A model generated the notes under the pieces. It did not search any database. It had not been told where the DNA came from and was given only the letters and a program-made list of their open reading frames with translations. Below are positions 9,437 through 18,450 of a stretch of DNA of 54,978 nt, one piece after another. Location: assembly GCA_964587155.1 (NCBI GenBank), contig CAZPKF010000019.1, forward strand, positions 1-54,978. The letters are read 5' to 3'. Each line of letters starts with the position of its first letter. Position 1 is the stretch's first letter. The translations under genes were made by a program, and so were the position numbers. The stretch comes from Hallerella sp964587155. GTDB lineage: Bacteria; Fibrobacterota; Fibrobacteria; Fibrobacterales; Fibrobacteraceae.

Positions 9437-10816
9437 ATGCGGCGCGAAGTCCTCGATTCCCTGATATCCCGCGGCTCTTTGGTGGGAATCATCGCTCCGG
9501 ATGGTGCCGAGGTTGAACATTTATTTGGTGCTTTTGCGCGTTCCCTTTGCGGGGATGCGCCTTTTCTTTTTAAAGAATTTTCTGCGCTAGAAGGCTCTGC
9601 CGCCGATTTCCTTTTCCGATGCCGAGCCGAAAAGGAATCCAAAGGGGCGCGCGTGTTGTTCGTTGTCTTTCGCGGGGAATTTTCCGAAGAATCTGCGAAA
9701 TTGCTAGCTTCCATGCGGATGGCGATTGTCTTTTTCGATGGGGAATCTCCTGCGAAAATGGGGGAACGGCTTTCGGAACTGGAATCGTTTGCGCCTTGTC
9801 CGGAAGGATTTTTTTGGTGGCTTTCGAAACTTCCCGACAAACGGCGTTTTCCCAAGCTTTATCGCTGCGTCAAGCGTTCGACGTGTGCCGGCTGGATTTC
9901 GGCGAAAGCGGTGGAAGCGCGGCCTGAGGCTGCGGCCCGGCTTTTCAAAGCGTTGCTCGAATCGAAAATTTTGCAGGAAAACCGTTTGGAGGGAATACCG
10001 CTTTTCTTTCGTCGGCTTTTTGTCCCTCTTTGCGTGTTGGTCGCCGTTCTGCCGTTCCTTATTCCGACAGATCTCGCTTCGCATCCGATAGCTCTCCGCA
10101 GCGTCAAATCTGAATTGGGGTTTTATTCCGCCGAACCCTGTTTTGATTACGTTTTTGATGGGACTGAAACTTTGGAACGCATCGCCCGTTATGCAGTCGG
10201 GCGTTTTACCGCATCGGTGACAACCGATGGGATTTTGCAAGGATACATCGGGGAAACTCTTGAAAAAAATGGATTTCCGCGGGATGCTTGGAAAAAGGGC
10301 TTGCTGCATGTGCCGCCCCAAGGGACAAGTCTCCGTTTTGCCATTCCGGAAAAAATAGAAAACGCCGCTTACGATTCCATTGCTCCTGCATGGAAGTATT
10401 TTACGGGAATTATTGCGGATTCCATCGCCTATGTGACAGAGCTTTACCACCCGGCTGCAGCGCAGGGAGTCCGATTGCATCCGGCGTGGGATGTCGCCAG
10501 CCGCTTCGGGGCTAGAATCCTTGCGCCGTTCAGCGGCAAGGCGTGGACCTTAAAAGATGCGCGGGGAGGCTCCATCATTGGAATTTCAGATGGAAAGCGC
10601 GTCATCTTATTCATGCACTGCGATCAGCTGCTTTATCTAGACGGACAAAATGTGATGCAAGGTGATCCGGTCGCCACGGTGGGAATGTCCGGACGCTCCA
10701 CGGGGCCGCATGTCCACATCGTAACGGGACTTGTCGATAAGCGGGGAAAAAAACGGTTGGGAAACATTCGCTATACCGTTGTGAACCCGGTCACGTGGTA
10801 TTTGAATGGTAAGTGA
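9437..10816 (+). CDS. Membrane-anchored M23-family peptidase with unusual cytoplasmic N-terminal domain
   Basis: 459 residues. The C-terminal 115 residues are a LytM/M23 metallopeptidase domain. Zinc ligands are seen as HPAWD (H348, D352) and HVH (H425, H427), with FMHCD near 394 and the usual GxSGRSTGPH lead-in. Such enzymes cut peptidoglycan cross-links in the periplasm or regulate amidases. A single membrane segment (about 194-211) separates it from an N-terminal region of about 190 residues that should face the cytoplasm. That region starts with a P-loop-like but broken motif (GIIAPDGAEVEH) and later has a Walker B-like strand (ARVLFVVF), so it may be a dead nucleotide-binding domain, followed by a possible winged-helix stretch (155-185). 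That arrangement would recall GspA/ExeA-like proteins, but this is inference. No strong ribosome site precedes the ATG; the start is the first in-frame ATG after the previous gene. Confidence 0.75.
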   Translation: MRREVLDSLISRGSLVGIIAPDGAEVEHLFGAFARSLCGDAPFLFKEFSALEGSAADFLFRCRAEKESKGARVLFVVFRGEFSEESAKLLASMRMAIVFFDGESPAKMGERLSELESFAPCPEGFFWWLSKLPDKRRFPKLYRCVKRSTCAGWISAKAVEARPEAAARLFKALLESKILQENRLEGIPLFFRRLFVPLCVLVAVLPFLIPTDLASHPIALRSVKSELGFYSAEPCFDYVFDGTETLERIARYAVGRFTASVTTDGILQGYIGETLEKNGFPRDAWKKGLLHVPPQGTSLRFAIPEKIENAAYDSIAPAWKYFTGIIADSIAYVTELYHPAAAQGVRLHPAWDVASRFGARILAPFSGKAWTLKDARGGSIIGISDGKRVILFMHCDQLLYLDGQNVMQGDPVATVGMSGRSTGPHVHIVTGLVDKRGKKRLGNIRYTVVNPVTWYLNGK

Positions 10817-10895
10817 AATGTGGTAAAAAAGCACTTTCGTTTTTTCTAAAATTTGATAATTTTGGCTTTGGATAGGAAGGTGTAAAGGAGAATTT

Positions 10896-11336
10896 ATGTT
10901 GTGTCGCCGAATGGCATTCTTTTTTTTCGCATTGTTTTTTGTTGCCTGCTCTTCGAGCCTTCCCAAGGCGGAACTCGCCTCCCATTCGGATAGTTCCCGA
11001 AATATTCCCAAAATAGACCAGATGATTGTCGAACTCAAAAAGTCGTATATTTCACAGTGTTATGAGCCTGTCCTCAAAAAAGATCCTCCGGAAAATCAGT
11101 GCCAGACGGAGCTTTTTCAAATGCTCGAACGGCGTTATCACATGAATTACAGTCAAAGACAAATCGACCAGGCTTCCAACGATTTGTTCTTCCGCGATGT
11201 TGATACCCGCCTCCGCAAAATGGTCCGCACGGATCCAGAAGTCAGAAGTGCGGTTCGCCGCGGCGCTTTCCACAACGCCGATGAAATGTTCAGTTATTAC
11301 CGTGAAAAGTATGCATTTGAATCCCAGGCGAATTGA
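10896..11336 (+). CDS. Small unknown lipoprotein
   Basis: 146 residues. The N terminus is a lipoprotein signal with a run of Phe and a lipobox FVAC (Cys18), followed by a Ser-rich stretch. The mature part is hydrophilic and mostly helical, with two further Cys residues (SQCYEP and ENQCQT) that could form a disulfide. The ribosome site AAGGAG with seven-base spacing supports the start at 10896 over a second Met five codons later. It is downstream of the M23 peptidase (79-base gap) and is closed by its own terminator. No family is recognised; an envelope role next to a peptidoglycan hydrolase is only suggested by position. Confidence 0.7.
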   Translation: MLCRRMAFFFFALFFVACSSSLPKAELASHSDSSRNIPKIDQMIVELKKSYISQCYEPVLKKDPPENQCQTELFQMLERRYHMNYSQRQIDQASNDLFFRDVDTRLRKMVRTDPEVRSAVRRGAFHNADEMFSYYREKYAFESQAN

Positions 11337-11357
11337 TCTTGGCAAATTGGATTAAAA

Positions 11358-11390
11358 GCGCGGAAAAATCACTTTCCGCGCCTTTTTTTT
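11358..11390 (+). terminator. Rho-independent terminator after the lipoprotein gene
   Basis: A 9-bp perfect stem (GCGCGGAAA / TTTCCGCGC, 11358-11381) with a 6-base loop, followed by a run of eight T. It separates the lipoprotein gene from the GH5 gene. Confidence 0.9.
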
Positions 11391-11438
11391 CTTATTTTGG
11401 GGATAACGATAGACTTGAACCTTTTCGAAGGAATCAAA

Positions 11439-13052
11439 ATGGATACAGTCAGCAATTCGAAACCGGGCTTTTTTGTCCAAGGCCGCTTCCTTTATTCGAA
11501 GGACAATGAAAAGGTTATTTTGCGCGGCATCAACCACATGTTCATCTGGACGGATCGCGAGGGAAAGTCGATTCCCGAAATAGCGAAAACCGGAGCGAAT
11601 TGCGTGCGCATTGTGTGGAATACGCGGGGGCGCATTTCCGACCTGTATCATCTTGTCGACGAAAGCATTGAAAACGGTATGATTCCCATCGTGGAATTGC
11701 ACGATGCGACAGGCCGTTGGGACAGACTTCCCGAACTGGTCAATTACTGGATCCGCGAAGAAACTCTGCAAATGATTCGCGACCATCAGGAATATTTGCT
11801 GGTGAATATCGGAAATGAAGTGGGGGGCGAAGAAGAATCCGCCGAAGAATTTTTCGAAGCGTATTCCACGGCTGTCATGCGGATGCGGGCGGCGGGAATC
11901 CGGGTGCCGCTGATTATCGATGCGGACAACTGGGGGCAAAGCGCAAAGAATATCTTGGAACAGGGGGAACGCCTGCTCTCCTTTGATCCGGAACACAATC
12001 TGATTTTTGATATTCACATGTGGTGGCCATCGGAGCGCCATAATGAAGAAGAAACGGGCTATGCAACAGTGCAGGAACGGGTGAAGGGAACTCTCGAAGC
12101 ATCCGTGGCGAAAAATATTCCGCTGATTATCGGGGAATTCGCTCCTGTCGCTGTCAATGGGGCCAAAGAAATTCCGTACAAATTCATCATGTCGGAAGCG
12201 GAACGCTTGGAAATAGGCTGGCTGGCCTGGAGCTGGGGCCCCGGAAATTTCGACAGTCCGGAAATGGACATGACGACTCGGAGTTCTTTCAATACGCTTG
12301 TCGGTTGGGGCAAGGAAGTTTGCGTCGATAGTCCTCTGGGCATCCAGAATACGAGCGTGGTTCCTTCGTTTATTCAAAACGGAGATTTTGCAACGGGTTC
12401 TTCGAATCGTGGGCGAAACTTGATTGAAAACGGAGACTTTTCGGAACAGCTGGAAGGTTGGACTCCTGATTTCTGGGGAGGAAAGGCTTCGGCGGAAATC
12501 CGGGGAGATTCCCTGCATTTCAAAATTTCGGATCCGGGAAAAGAAACTTGGAACTTGCAATTCAAACAGGAAATTTCTTTGAGAAATGGCGTCACGTATG
12601 TTTTCAGCATGCGGGCGAAGGCAGACAGGCCGAGGACTTTGAATGTCGATATCAAGCGGGCGACGAAAGAATACGTTCCTTATGCGAATGGCCGCTTTTT
12701 GGATCTATCCACCAGCTGGCAGGATTTCAGTTGGAAATTTACCATGAAGGAACCGTCCGACGAAAAGGCCGTTTTGGTCTTTGATATGGGCGCAAGCTCT
12801 GTCGGATGGACTCTTTCCGATGTTTCCCTAGTGCAGGCGCGCAGTGTCGCAGATCGGCTGAACAAAAGTTTTCAGCGCAATGTCCAAAAGAATTCGGGAT
12901 ACTTCAATGCGCCGGCGGGTGCTTGGGAATTGCACCTGTATTCGGCGAAAGGGGAATTGCTGGAGATTTTGGACAAAGGTAAGGGCGGCGAAGGGATGAA
13001 GCCGTTTCCGAAAATTGAACGCTGTGGCATCATGGTCATCAAGGACGTTTGA
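11439..13052 (+). CDS. Glycoside hydrolase family 5 enzyme with C-terminal CBM4/9-type domain, no signal peptide
   Basis: 537 residues from the ATG at 11439, which has a GAAGGA ribosome site. A TTG 42 bases upstream is in frame but has no ribosome site and adds no signal sequence. Residues about 15-290 are a GH5-type (beta/alpha)8 barrel: RGINHM near the first strand, acid/base in NIGNE (E127), DIHMWWP with H193, and nucleophile in IIGEFAP (E233). This pattern fits GH5 mannanase/cellulase subfamilies. Residues about 325-470 look like a CBM4/9 beta-sandwich (NLIENGDFSE...W...TLSDVSL). A short C-terminal segment of about 65 residues follows, with a beta-strand pattern like Fibrobacter C-terminal tails. 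The retained catalytic residues argue for an active enzyme. The lack of any secretion signal is odd for a polysaccharide-degrading protein carrying a binding module. The exact substrate cannot be read from the sequence. Confidence 0.85.
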   Translation: MDTVSNSKPGFFVQGRFLYSKDNEKVILRGINHMFIWTDREGKSIPEIAKTGANCVRIVWNTRGRISDLYHLVDESIENGMIPIVELHDATGRWDRLPELVNYWIREETLQMIRDHQEYLLVNIGNEVGGEEESAEEFFEAYSTAVMRMRAAGIRVPLIIDADNWGQSAKNILEQGERLLSFDPEHNLIFDIHMWWPSERHNEEETGYATVQERVKGTLEASVAKNIPLIIGEFAPVAVNGAKEIPYKFIMSEAERLEIGWLAWSWGPGNFDSPEMDMTTRSSFNTLVGWGKEVCVDSPLGIQNTSVVPSFIQNGDFATGSSNRGRNLIENGDFSEQLEGWTPDFWGGKASAEIRGDSLHFKISDPGKETWNLQFKQEISLRNGVTYVFSMRAKADRPRTLNVDIKRATKEYVPYANGRFLDLSTSWQDFSWKFTMKEPSDEKAVLVFDMGASSVGWTLSDVSLVQARSVADRLNKSFQRNVQKNSGYFNAPAGAWELHLYSAKGELLEILDKGKGGEGMKPFPKIERCGIMVIKDV

Positions 13053-13116
13053 ATTTGCGCCGGGGATTATTCCACTTTGGAACAGTCTTTGCTGTACGAT
13101 TCCTTTTGAAACAAGG

Positions 13117-13122
13117 TAGATT
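13117..13122 (+). promoter_or_regulatory. -10-like box 8 bases before the HD-GYP start (leaderless candidate)
   Basis: TAGATT at 13117-13122 ends eight bases before the ATG at 13131, and no Shine-Dalgarno sequence is suitably placed. Transcription would begin at or next to the start codon. No clear -35 hexamer is seen. Confidence 0.35.
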
Positions 13123-13130
13123 ATTCCTAT

Positions 13131-14216
13131 ATGGAATTGCGAAAGCCCCAAATTTTGGTTGTTGATGATACGAAGCCGAACATCGAAGTGGTGGAGGGGG
13201 CGCTTGCTCAGGAAAATTACGACGTACACGTAGCTTTGAGCGGAAAGAGGATGCTCGAACTGGTAAAGCGCAGCATTCCGGACCTAGTCCTTTTGGACGT
13301 GATGATGCCCGAAATGGATGGTTATGAAACGTTTCGCCGTTTTCGTGAAATTCCAGGCTGTCAAAACGTTCCCGTCATTTTTTTGACGGCACAAGCGGAA
13401 AATGAAAATGAAATGAAAGGGCTTTCCTTGGGGGCGGACGATTACATCGCGAAACCTTTCAATCAGGCGCTTTTAAAACTCCGGATTCGGAATCAATTGG
13501 AACGCAAGTTCAGCCGGGATTCCCTTGAATCGTTAGTTTCTCAGCGGAGTGCGCAGCTGCTTCAAAAAACGAAGGATTTGCAAAAAACGCTGCAGGTGAT
13601 GCTCACGAGTTTGGGTGCTCTTGCGGAATTCCGTGACAACGAAACGGGTGCGCATTTGCGCCGGACCCAAGTTGTGGTCAGGATGTTAGCCCAGGCGATG
13701 AGCCGCGAAGAAAAATTCCGCAAAGATTTTCCGGACGAAGAAATTGTGGAAGAATACGCAGTCGCGGCTCCGCTTCACGATATTGGAAAGGTCGGCATTT
13801 CGGACGAAATCCTGCGTAAGCCCGGTCCGTTAGCCGATGCCGAGCGAGAAATAATGAAAAGGCATACGACGCTCGGTTATCAAGTGCTTCTTTCGGCGAC
13901 ACAAGAATTGAACAATAATCCGATGGTGGTCATTGCTGCGGAAATTGCAAAGAGTCACCATGAAAAATGGGACGGCACCGGCTATCCAGAAGGCCTTGCC
14001 GGAGAACGCATTCCGCTTGGCGCAAGGCTGATGGCTGTTGCCGATGTTTATGACGCCTTGGTGTCAAAGCGCGTTTACAAAGAGGCGTTTTCTCACGAGA
14101 AGTCCGTGGAAATCATTCACGAAGGTATCGGAAAACATTTTGATCCGGATGTTGTGAAAGCTTTTGATTCCTTCGCTCATCGGCTTCCAGAGATTTACAA
14201 GGAATTTGCAGACTGA
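13131..14216 (+). CDS. Response regulator with HD-GYP cyclic-di-GMP phosphodiesterase output
   Basis: 361 residues. Residues 7-122 are a complete receiver domain: acidic pair D12/D13, phosphoacceptor D56 (LLDVMMP), T86 and K108 (AKPF). A coiled linker (about 130-155) leads to an HD-GYP domain with HDIGK (H216, D217), HHEKWDGTGYP (276-286) and ADVYDALVSKR. All motifs expected for hydrolysis of cyclic-di-GMP are present, as in RpfG. The stop codon overlaps the start of the following hybrid kinase by one base (TGATG), so the two are translationally coupled and almost certainly form a signalling pair. The input could arrive by phosphotransfer from the kinase's HPt domain. No ribosome site is visible; see the -10-like box. 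Confidence 0.93.
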   Translation: MELRKPQILVVDDTKPNIEVVEGALAQENYDVHVALSGKRMLELVKRSIPDLVLLDVMMPEMDGYETFRRFREIPGCQNVPVIFLTAQAENENEMKGLSLGADDYIAKPFNQALLKLRIRNQLERKFSRDSLESLVSQRSAQLLQKTKDLQKTLQVMLTSLGALAEFRDNETGAHLRRTQVVVRMLAQAMSREEKFRKDFPDEEIVEEYAVAAPLHDIGKVGISDEILRKPGPLADAEREIMKRHTTLGYQVLLSATQELNNNPMVVIAAEIAKSHHEKWDGTGYPEGLAGERIPLGARLMAVADVYDALVSKRVYKEAFSHEKSVEIIHEGIGKHFDPDVVKAFDSFAHRLPEIYKEFAD

Positions 14217-17200
14217 TGGAAAAGAATCGGGCGAAGCGTGATTTAGGATCCCGGATCGTTTGGGTTTACGTTTTGCCGACTTTGCTTGCGATGATTCTAT
14301 GCTTCATCGCTTTTACGTCTTACATGCGATCTTTTTTGTACGAAACCGCTTATACGGAAACCAGCAAGAATTTTTTGCAAGTTTCCCATCGGTTTGAACA
14401 GAAATTGCTTGAATATTCTGAACCGTTCATGCGATTGCCCGGTGCTTTGAAATATCGGGGGACTTCTGGCGTGCGCGAGGTGCTTGTCGGGGAACAGTAC
14501 AGGCGGAAATCGGTCGATGTTTACTACGGCGCAACGGATGGGACTTTTATTAGCGCCAAATCACTTAGGCGCGATCCGGCGCATCCGGAGTTTCGCACAA
14601 AAGATTGGTATCTTGAACCGAACCACAACAACGGTCTAGCGTATTCGGGGCCTTCGATTAATTACGGCGCCGGAAAACGCGTGGTGACGTTGTCGCTTCC
14701 CGTGCGCAAAAAAGGAAAACGCGTTCAGGGGGTTGTCGCCGAAGATATCGATGTGAATGAGTTTCGCCCGGCGCTTGCGCCACTTTCAAAAGAGAGCGGT
14801 GGAATCACGATGGTCGTTTTCAACGAAACGGATAGTATTTTCACCTATTTCCCTTACCAAACGAATCTCGGCGGCATTTCGCTGGACAGTGTTTACGCGT
14901 TGAAGGGAATGTTTTCCGGGCTTTACCAAGTAGATACTCTTGAAACGGCGACGGTGAGAGACTTTCATTTCAAGCATCGCAATGGAAGCGAATATTCGGT
15001 GATGGTCTTGCCGCTCAATAAGTTGCCGATTCACTTGGTGCACATTGTCCCGCAAGATAAAACGGCGGCACTCCTCCGCCAGAAATCCTCGAATTTCATT
15101 ATGTTTGCTGGCGGGTGCGTTCTCGTTTTGATTTTGGTCAGTTTGGTGACCAGTAAAATTTTATTCCGGCGCATCGTTTCCAAAGATTTGACGGACAGCG
15201 TGAATTCCAGTACGCTTTTTGACGCCATCTTGGGGAGCGAGTATTTTTCAATTATTTTGACGGACAGTCAGTTCAACGTTTTGCAGGCGAGTGCGAATAT
15301 TGCAAGTGTGACTGGTGATGGGGACTGGCACCGCTTGCAGGGGAAGAACCTTTGGGATCTGATTCCCAATCCGGAGTTCAAAGATTTCGTGTTGAATGCG
15401 CAAAAGTCGGCGGCTCCGCAAACGAGCGAAATTGGGCAACATCAGCTTGTCGTGCAACGGCAAGATGGAAAAATTCTCTGGTGGAATATTTCTTTCAATT
15501 TGCTCATAGAAGACGATGCTTCGGTCAGGTATCTCTTCATGGTATCAGACGAGACTTCGGCGGTTCGCAAAGATTCCATTTTGGATTCCATCATGGAATC
15601 TTCACAAAATACGATTGTCATTTTTGACAGCGACTGGAAAATTTCTTATGTGTCAAAACGTTTTGGCGACATCTGCGACTTGGATCCTGCAAATCTTATC
15701 GGCATGGCGTATGAAGATTTGCTCCAGGTTGGGATTCCCGAAAAAGTTCTCGAATTGCCGATGGCCGCTTTGGAGGGCGGGAGCGTTTGGTCTGGAAATT
15801 TTGAATTGCCGCTTCACAATGGAACAAAAATCTGGTGCCGCGGGCAGGGTTCTGTTTTGGTTTCAAAAGATTCCAGTGCAATCGGTTATCTTTTCTTCAT
15901 TACGGATATCACTCCGATAGTCGAAGCGGAACGCGAAGCCAAGGCGGCTACAAAGGCGAAAAGCGAATTCTTGGCGAATATGAGCCATGAAATCCGCACA
16001 CCGATGAATGCGATTATTGGAATGTCGGAGTTGGCTCTTGCCACGGACTTGACTCCTCGTCAGGAACATTACGTCGACCGTATTTCTTATGCGGCCAAGT
16101 CTCTTTTGGAAATCATCAACAACGTGCTTGACTTTTCAAAACTCGAAGCCAAAAAACAGGAGCTGGAACATATTCCTTTTGCAATTCGGGAGACGATTTC
16201 TGATGTACTTTCGATTGCCGTTGTGCGCATTGCGGGAAAGCCTGTTGAATTGCTCGCGGATATTGATGCGAAAATTCCCGAGCGGATTTTCGGCGATCCT
16301 TTGCGGCTTTCTCAGGTGCTGACGAATCTCATCAACAATGCGGAAAAATTTACGGAGAAGGGGCAAGTTCTGCTGAAAATGGATTTGCAAAAGCTGGAAA
16401 ACGGGAAAGCGGAAATTCGAATCTGCGTCAGGGATTCTGGAATCGGCATGACGGAAGAACAGGCGGGGCGTTTGTTCCGGATGTTTTCTCAAGCAGATGG
16501 CTCTACGACCCGCAAATATGGCGGAACCGGTTTGGGACTGGCGATTTCCCATTCTTTGGTCGAATTGATGGGTGGCGAATTGCAAGTCTCCAGTGAACTG
16601 GGGAAAGGGAGCGAGTTCTACTTTACGGTGTCGTTCGATGCGGTGGAACGCCCGGCGACAAAAGGAATTTCTCAGCTCAAGGGAAAGCACATCCTTGCCG
16701 CAGATGGGAATCCTGTTTCGCTAGATATTTTGCGGAAAATGTTCGAGGCGACAGGAATACTCGGCGAATACGCGTCTTCTCCGGAAGAAGCTCTTTCTCT
16801 TTTTGAAAACGGTTCGGACAATCCGTTTGACGGGATAATCCTGTCGTGGAATTTGGGGCAAAAATCAGCGAGTGACGTTGTCCGGGAGATGCGGGCGACA
16901 AAACAATCCCTGCCTCCGTTAGTCGCCATTTCCATGCAAAATGATGAATCCCGTTTGAAAGAAGCGATAGAAGCGGGATTTAAACGTTTTTTGCCGAAAC
17001 CGTTTTTGCTTTCCGATTTGCAGGCGACTCTTGAAGAGGCTTTGGGCTTCCGCGTCCTCGAAAACAGCAACCGAAAACAGGGAACCAAACAGCAGGAGTT
17101 CCACTTCAAACGGGCAGCGGTCCTGCTTGTCGAAGACAATGCGCTGAATCAGGAATTGGCGATAGAATTGCTCAACCGCGTTGGATTGGATGTCGATGTC

Positions 17201-18169
17201 GCCGGGAACGGAAAGGAAGGCCTTGAAGCGGTCCAGCAGAATCGCTACGCTTTGATATTGATGGACCTTCAGATGCCCATCATGGATGGTTTCGAAGCGA
17301 CAAAGAGAATCCGGAGTCTCCCGGATGCGGAAAAAAATTCCATTCCGATTATCGCCATGAGTGCCCGTGCGCTTCGCGGTGACAGGGAAAAAAGCCTTTC
17401 TGCGGGGCTCAACGCCCATGTGACGAAACCCATCGACCCGGTTGAATTTTATTCGGAGCTTTCCAAATGGTTGGAACCCATCCATCCGGTGGAAAAGGAG
17501 GACGCTTCGGATGTCGTCGCTTCTCCCTTGAAGGATCCGTTCATAGCCGCTTTCGAGCGCATTCCGGATTTTGATGCGGAATTGGGACTTTATCGGTCTG
17601 CGGGCAGCAAGACGATTTATTTGAAGGTCATCCGTCATTTTACGGCGGACTTTGACGGCTATGTTTCCAAATTGCGGGAAACGTTGCAAAATGGGGATGT
17701 GGAAACGGCGATGCGCATGGCGCATACACTCAAAGGTATCGCCGGGACCATTGGATGCGTCAAATTGCAGGAATTGGCCGCTTCGCTGGAGTATCGGATT
17801 TCTTCGGATGCCCAACGGGCGGACGATTCTACGTCGTGGTCCAAGATGGATGAAATTCTCCAGAATTTGATTTCCCGGTTGCGGGATGCGATTCCGCTTG
17901 CCGCCGAAACATTTGGCGATCAAGAAGAAAACCAAATCGAAGATCCGGATGCGCTGGAAAAATTGGCGAAGATGATTGTGGCGATTGAACCGGCGATTCA
18001 AAATGCGATCCCGGCAGATTGCCGCGCTTGTTTAAAACGGATCGCTCACATTCGCTTTGATGAAACTGTGTCGAATTGGATTATTCAATTGAAACAAGCA
18101 GTCGATGATTTCGATTTTGAAATGGCGGAAAAAGCGCTTGCGGAACTGAAAAAAACGATTAGCGTTTAA
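14216..18169 (+). CDS. Giant hybrid sensor histidine kinase (dCache-PAS-PAS-HisKA-HATPase-REC-REC-HPt)
   Basis: 1317 residues in the inner membrane. TM1 is at about 13-36, a periplasmic dCache-like sensor at about 40-290 and TM2 at about 293-316. Two PAS domains follow (about 333-450 and 455-570). The HisKA box has the phospho-accepting His (SHEIRTP, H591). The HATPase part shows N-box NNAEKF, DSGIGM and GGTGLGL (to about 805). The first receiver-like domain (824-940) keeps the fold and KPF, but its phosphoacceptor position is Trp (IILSW, 878) instead of Asp, so it is a pseudo-receiver. The second receiver (966-1085) is complete with D1017 (LILMD). A C-terminal HPt domain carries H1170 (AHTLKG). 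The layout resembles BarA/RpfC-type phosphorelays. The likely target is the HD-GYP regulator encoded immediately upstream with a one-base overlap. The signal sensed is unknown. Confidence 0.93.
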   Translation: MEKNRAKRDLGSRIVWVYVLPTLLAMILCFIAFTSYMRSFLYETAYTETSKNFLQVSHRFEQKLLEYSEPFMRLPGALKYRGTSGVREVLVGEQYRRKSVDVYYGATDGTFISAKSLRRDPAHPEFRTKDWYLEPNHNNGLAYSGPSINYGAGKRVVTLSLPVRKKGKRVQGVVAEDIDVNEFRPALAPLSKESGGITMVVFNETDSIFTYFPYQTNLGGISLDSVYALKGMFSGLYQVDTLETATVRDFHFKHRNGSEYSVMVLPLNKLPIHLVHIVPQDKTAALLRQKSSNFIMFAGGCVLVLILVSLVTSKILFRRIVSKDLTDSVNSSTLFDAILGSEYFSIILTDSQFNVLQASANIASVTGDGDWHRLQGKNLWDLIPNPEFKDFVLNAQKSAAPQTSEIGQHQLVVQRQDGKILWWNISFNLLIEDDASVRYLFMVSDETSAVRKDSILDSIMESSQNTIVIFDSDWKISYVSKRFGDICDLDPANLIGMAYEDLLQVGIPEKVLELPMAALEGGSVWSGNFELPLHNGTKIWCRGQGSVLVSKDSSAIGYLFFITDITPIVEAEREAKAATKAKSEFLANMSHEIRTPMNAIIGMSELALATDLTPRQEHYVDRISYAAKSLLEIINNVLDFSKLEAKKQELEHIPFAIRETISDVLSIAVVRIAGKPVELLADIDAKIPERIFGDPLRLSQVLTNLINNAEKFTEKGQVLLKMDLQKLENGKAEIRICVRDSGIGMTEEQAGRLFRMFSQADGSTTRKYGGTGLGLAISHSLVELMGGELQVSSELGKGSEFYFTVSFDAVERPATKGISQLKGKHILAADGNPVSLDILRKMFEATGILGEYASSPEEALSLFENGSDNPFDGIILSWNLGQKSASDVVREMRATKQSLPPLVAISMQNDESRLKEAIEAGFKRFLPKPFLLSDLQATLEEALGFRVLENSNRKQGTKQQEFHFKRAAVLLVEDNALNQELAIELLNRVGLDVDVAGNGKEGLEAVQQNRYALILMDLQMPIMDGFEATKRIRSLPDAEKNSIPIIAMSARALRGDREKSLSAGLNAHVTKPIDPVEFYSELSKWLEPIHPVEKEDASDVVASPLKDPFIAAFERIPDFDAELGLYRSAGSKTIYLKVIRHFTADFDGYVSKLRETLQNGDVETAMRMAHTLKGIAGTIGCVKLQELAASLEYRISSDAQRADDSTSWSKMDEILQNLISRLRDAIPLAAETFGDQEENQIEDPDALEKLAKMIVAIEPAIQNAIPADCRACLKRIAHIRFDETVSNWIIQLKQAVDDFDFEMAEKALAELKKTISV

Positions 18170-18417
18170 AGGGAAAAAACGAGAAAGACGACAATCAGCA
18201 GGCCAACGAGAACGCCAGAAAGGATTGCTTTTACTTTTTGGAAAAAAGTCTTTTTTGGAGGACCGAATTCGTTTTCTAAAATTTCATCGTAATCGGGAAG
18301 TTCCCAAAGGGATGTTTCCGCATTTTCTGCCCATCCCGTTTCGGCGTTGCTTCCGCAATGTTTGCAGTGTACGGCCTTTTTAGGAATGGGTTCTCCGCAA
18401 TGTGGACAAATTTTCAT
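18166..18417 (-). CDS. Small zinc-ribbon protein with C-terminal membrane anchor
   Basis: 83 residues. The N terminus has a zinc ribbon with two CPHCG/CKHCG knuckles (Cys4, Cys7, Cys18, Cys21). An acidic linker (about 30-53) is followed by KKTFFQKVK and one hydrophobic segment (about 63-82) that ends the protein, so it is probably tail-anchored in the inner membrane with the ribbon in the cytoplasm. Its last four bases overlap the end of the convergent hybrid kinase gene. Many bacterial proteins share this zinc-ribbon-plus-TM design without known function. The start has no ribosome site but has a -10-like box six bases upstream. Confidence 0.75.
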   Translation of the reverse strand: MKICPHCGEPIPKKAVHCKHCGSNAETGWAENAETSLWELPDYDEILENEFGPPKKTFFQKVKAILSGVLVGLLIVVFLVFSL

Positions 18418-18423
18418 GAATTA

Positions 18424-18429
18424 AAGATA
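18424..18429 (-). promoter_or_regulatory. -10-like box 6 bases before the zinc-ribbon gene (leaderless candidate)
   Basis: On the minus strand TATCTT (18429-18424) is followed by six bases and then the ATG at 18417. No Shine-Dalgarno sequence is present between them. Confidence 0.35.
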
Positions 18430-18450
18430 GATTTTCCTTGGTGACTGGGG

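Noticed and set aside
16136..18001. Minus-strand frames of up to 360 codons within the hybrid kinase gene
   Set aside because: Antisense to a complete kinase with all catalytic motifs; no supporting signals.
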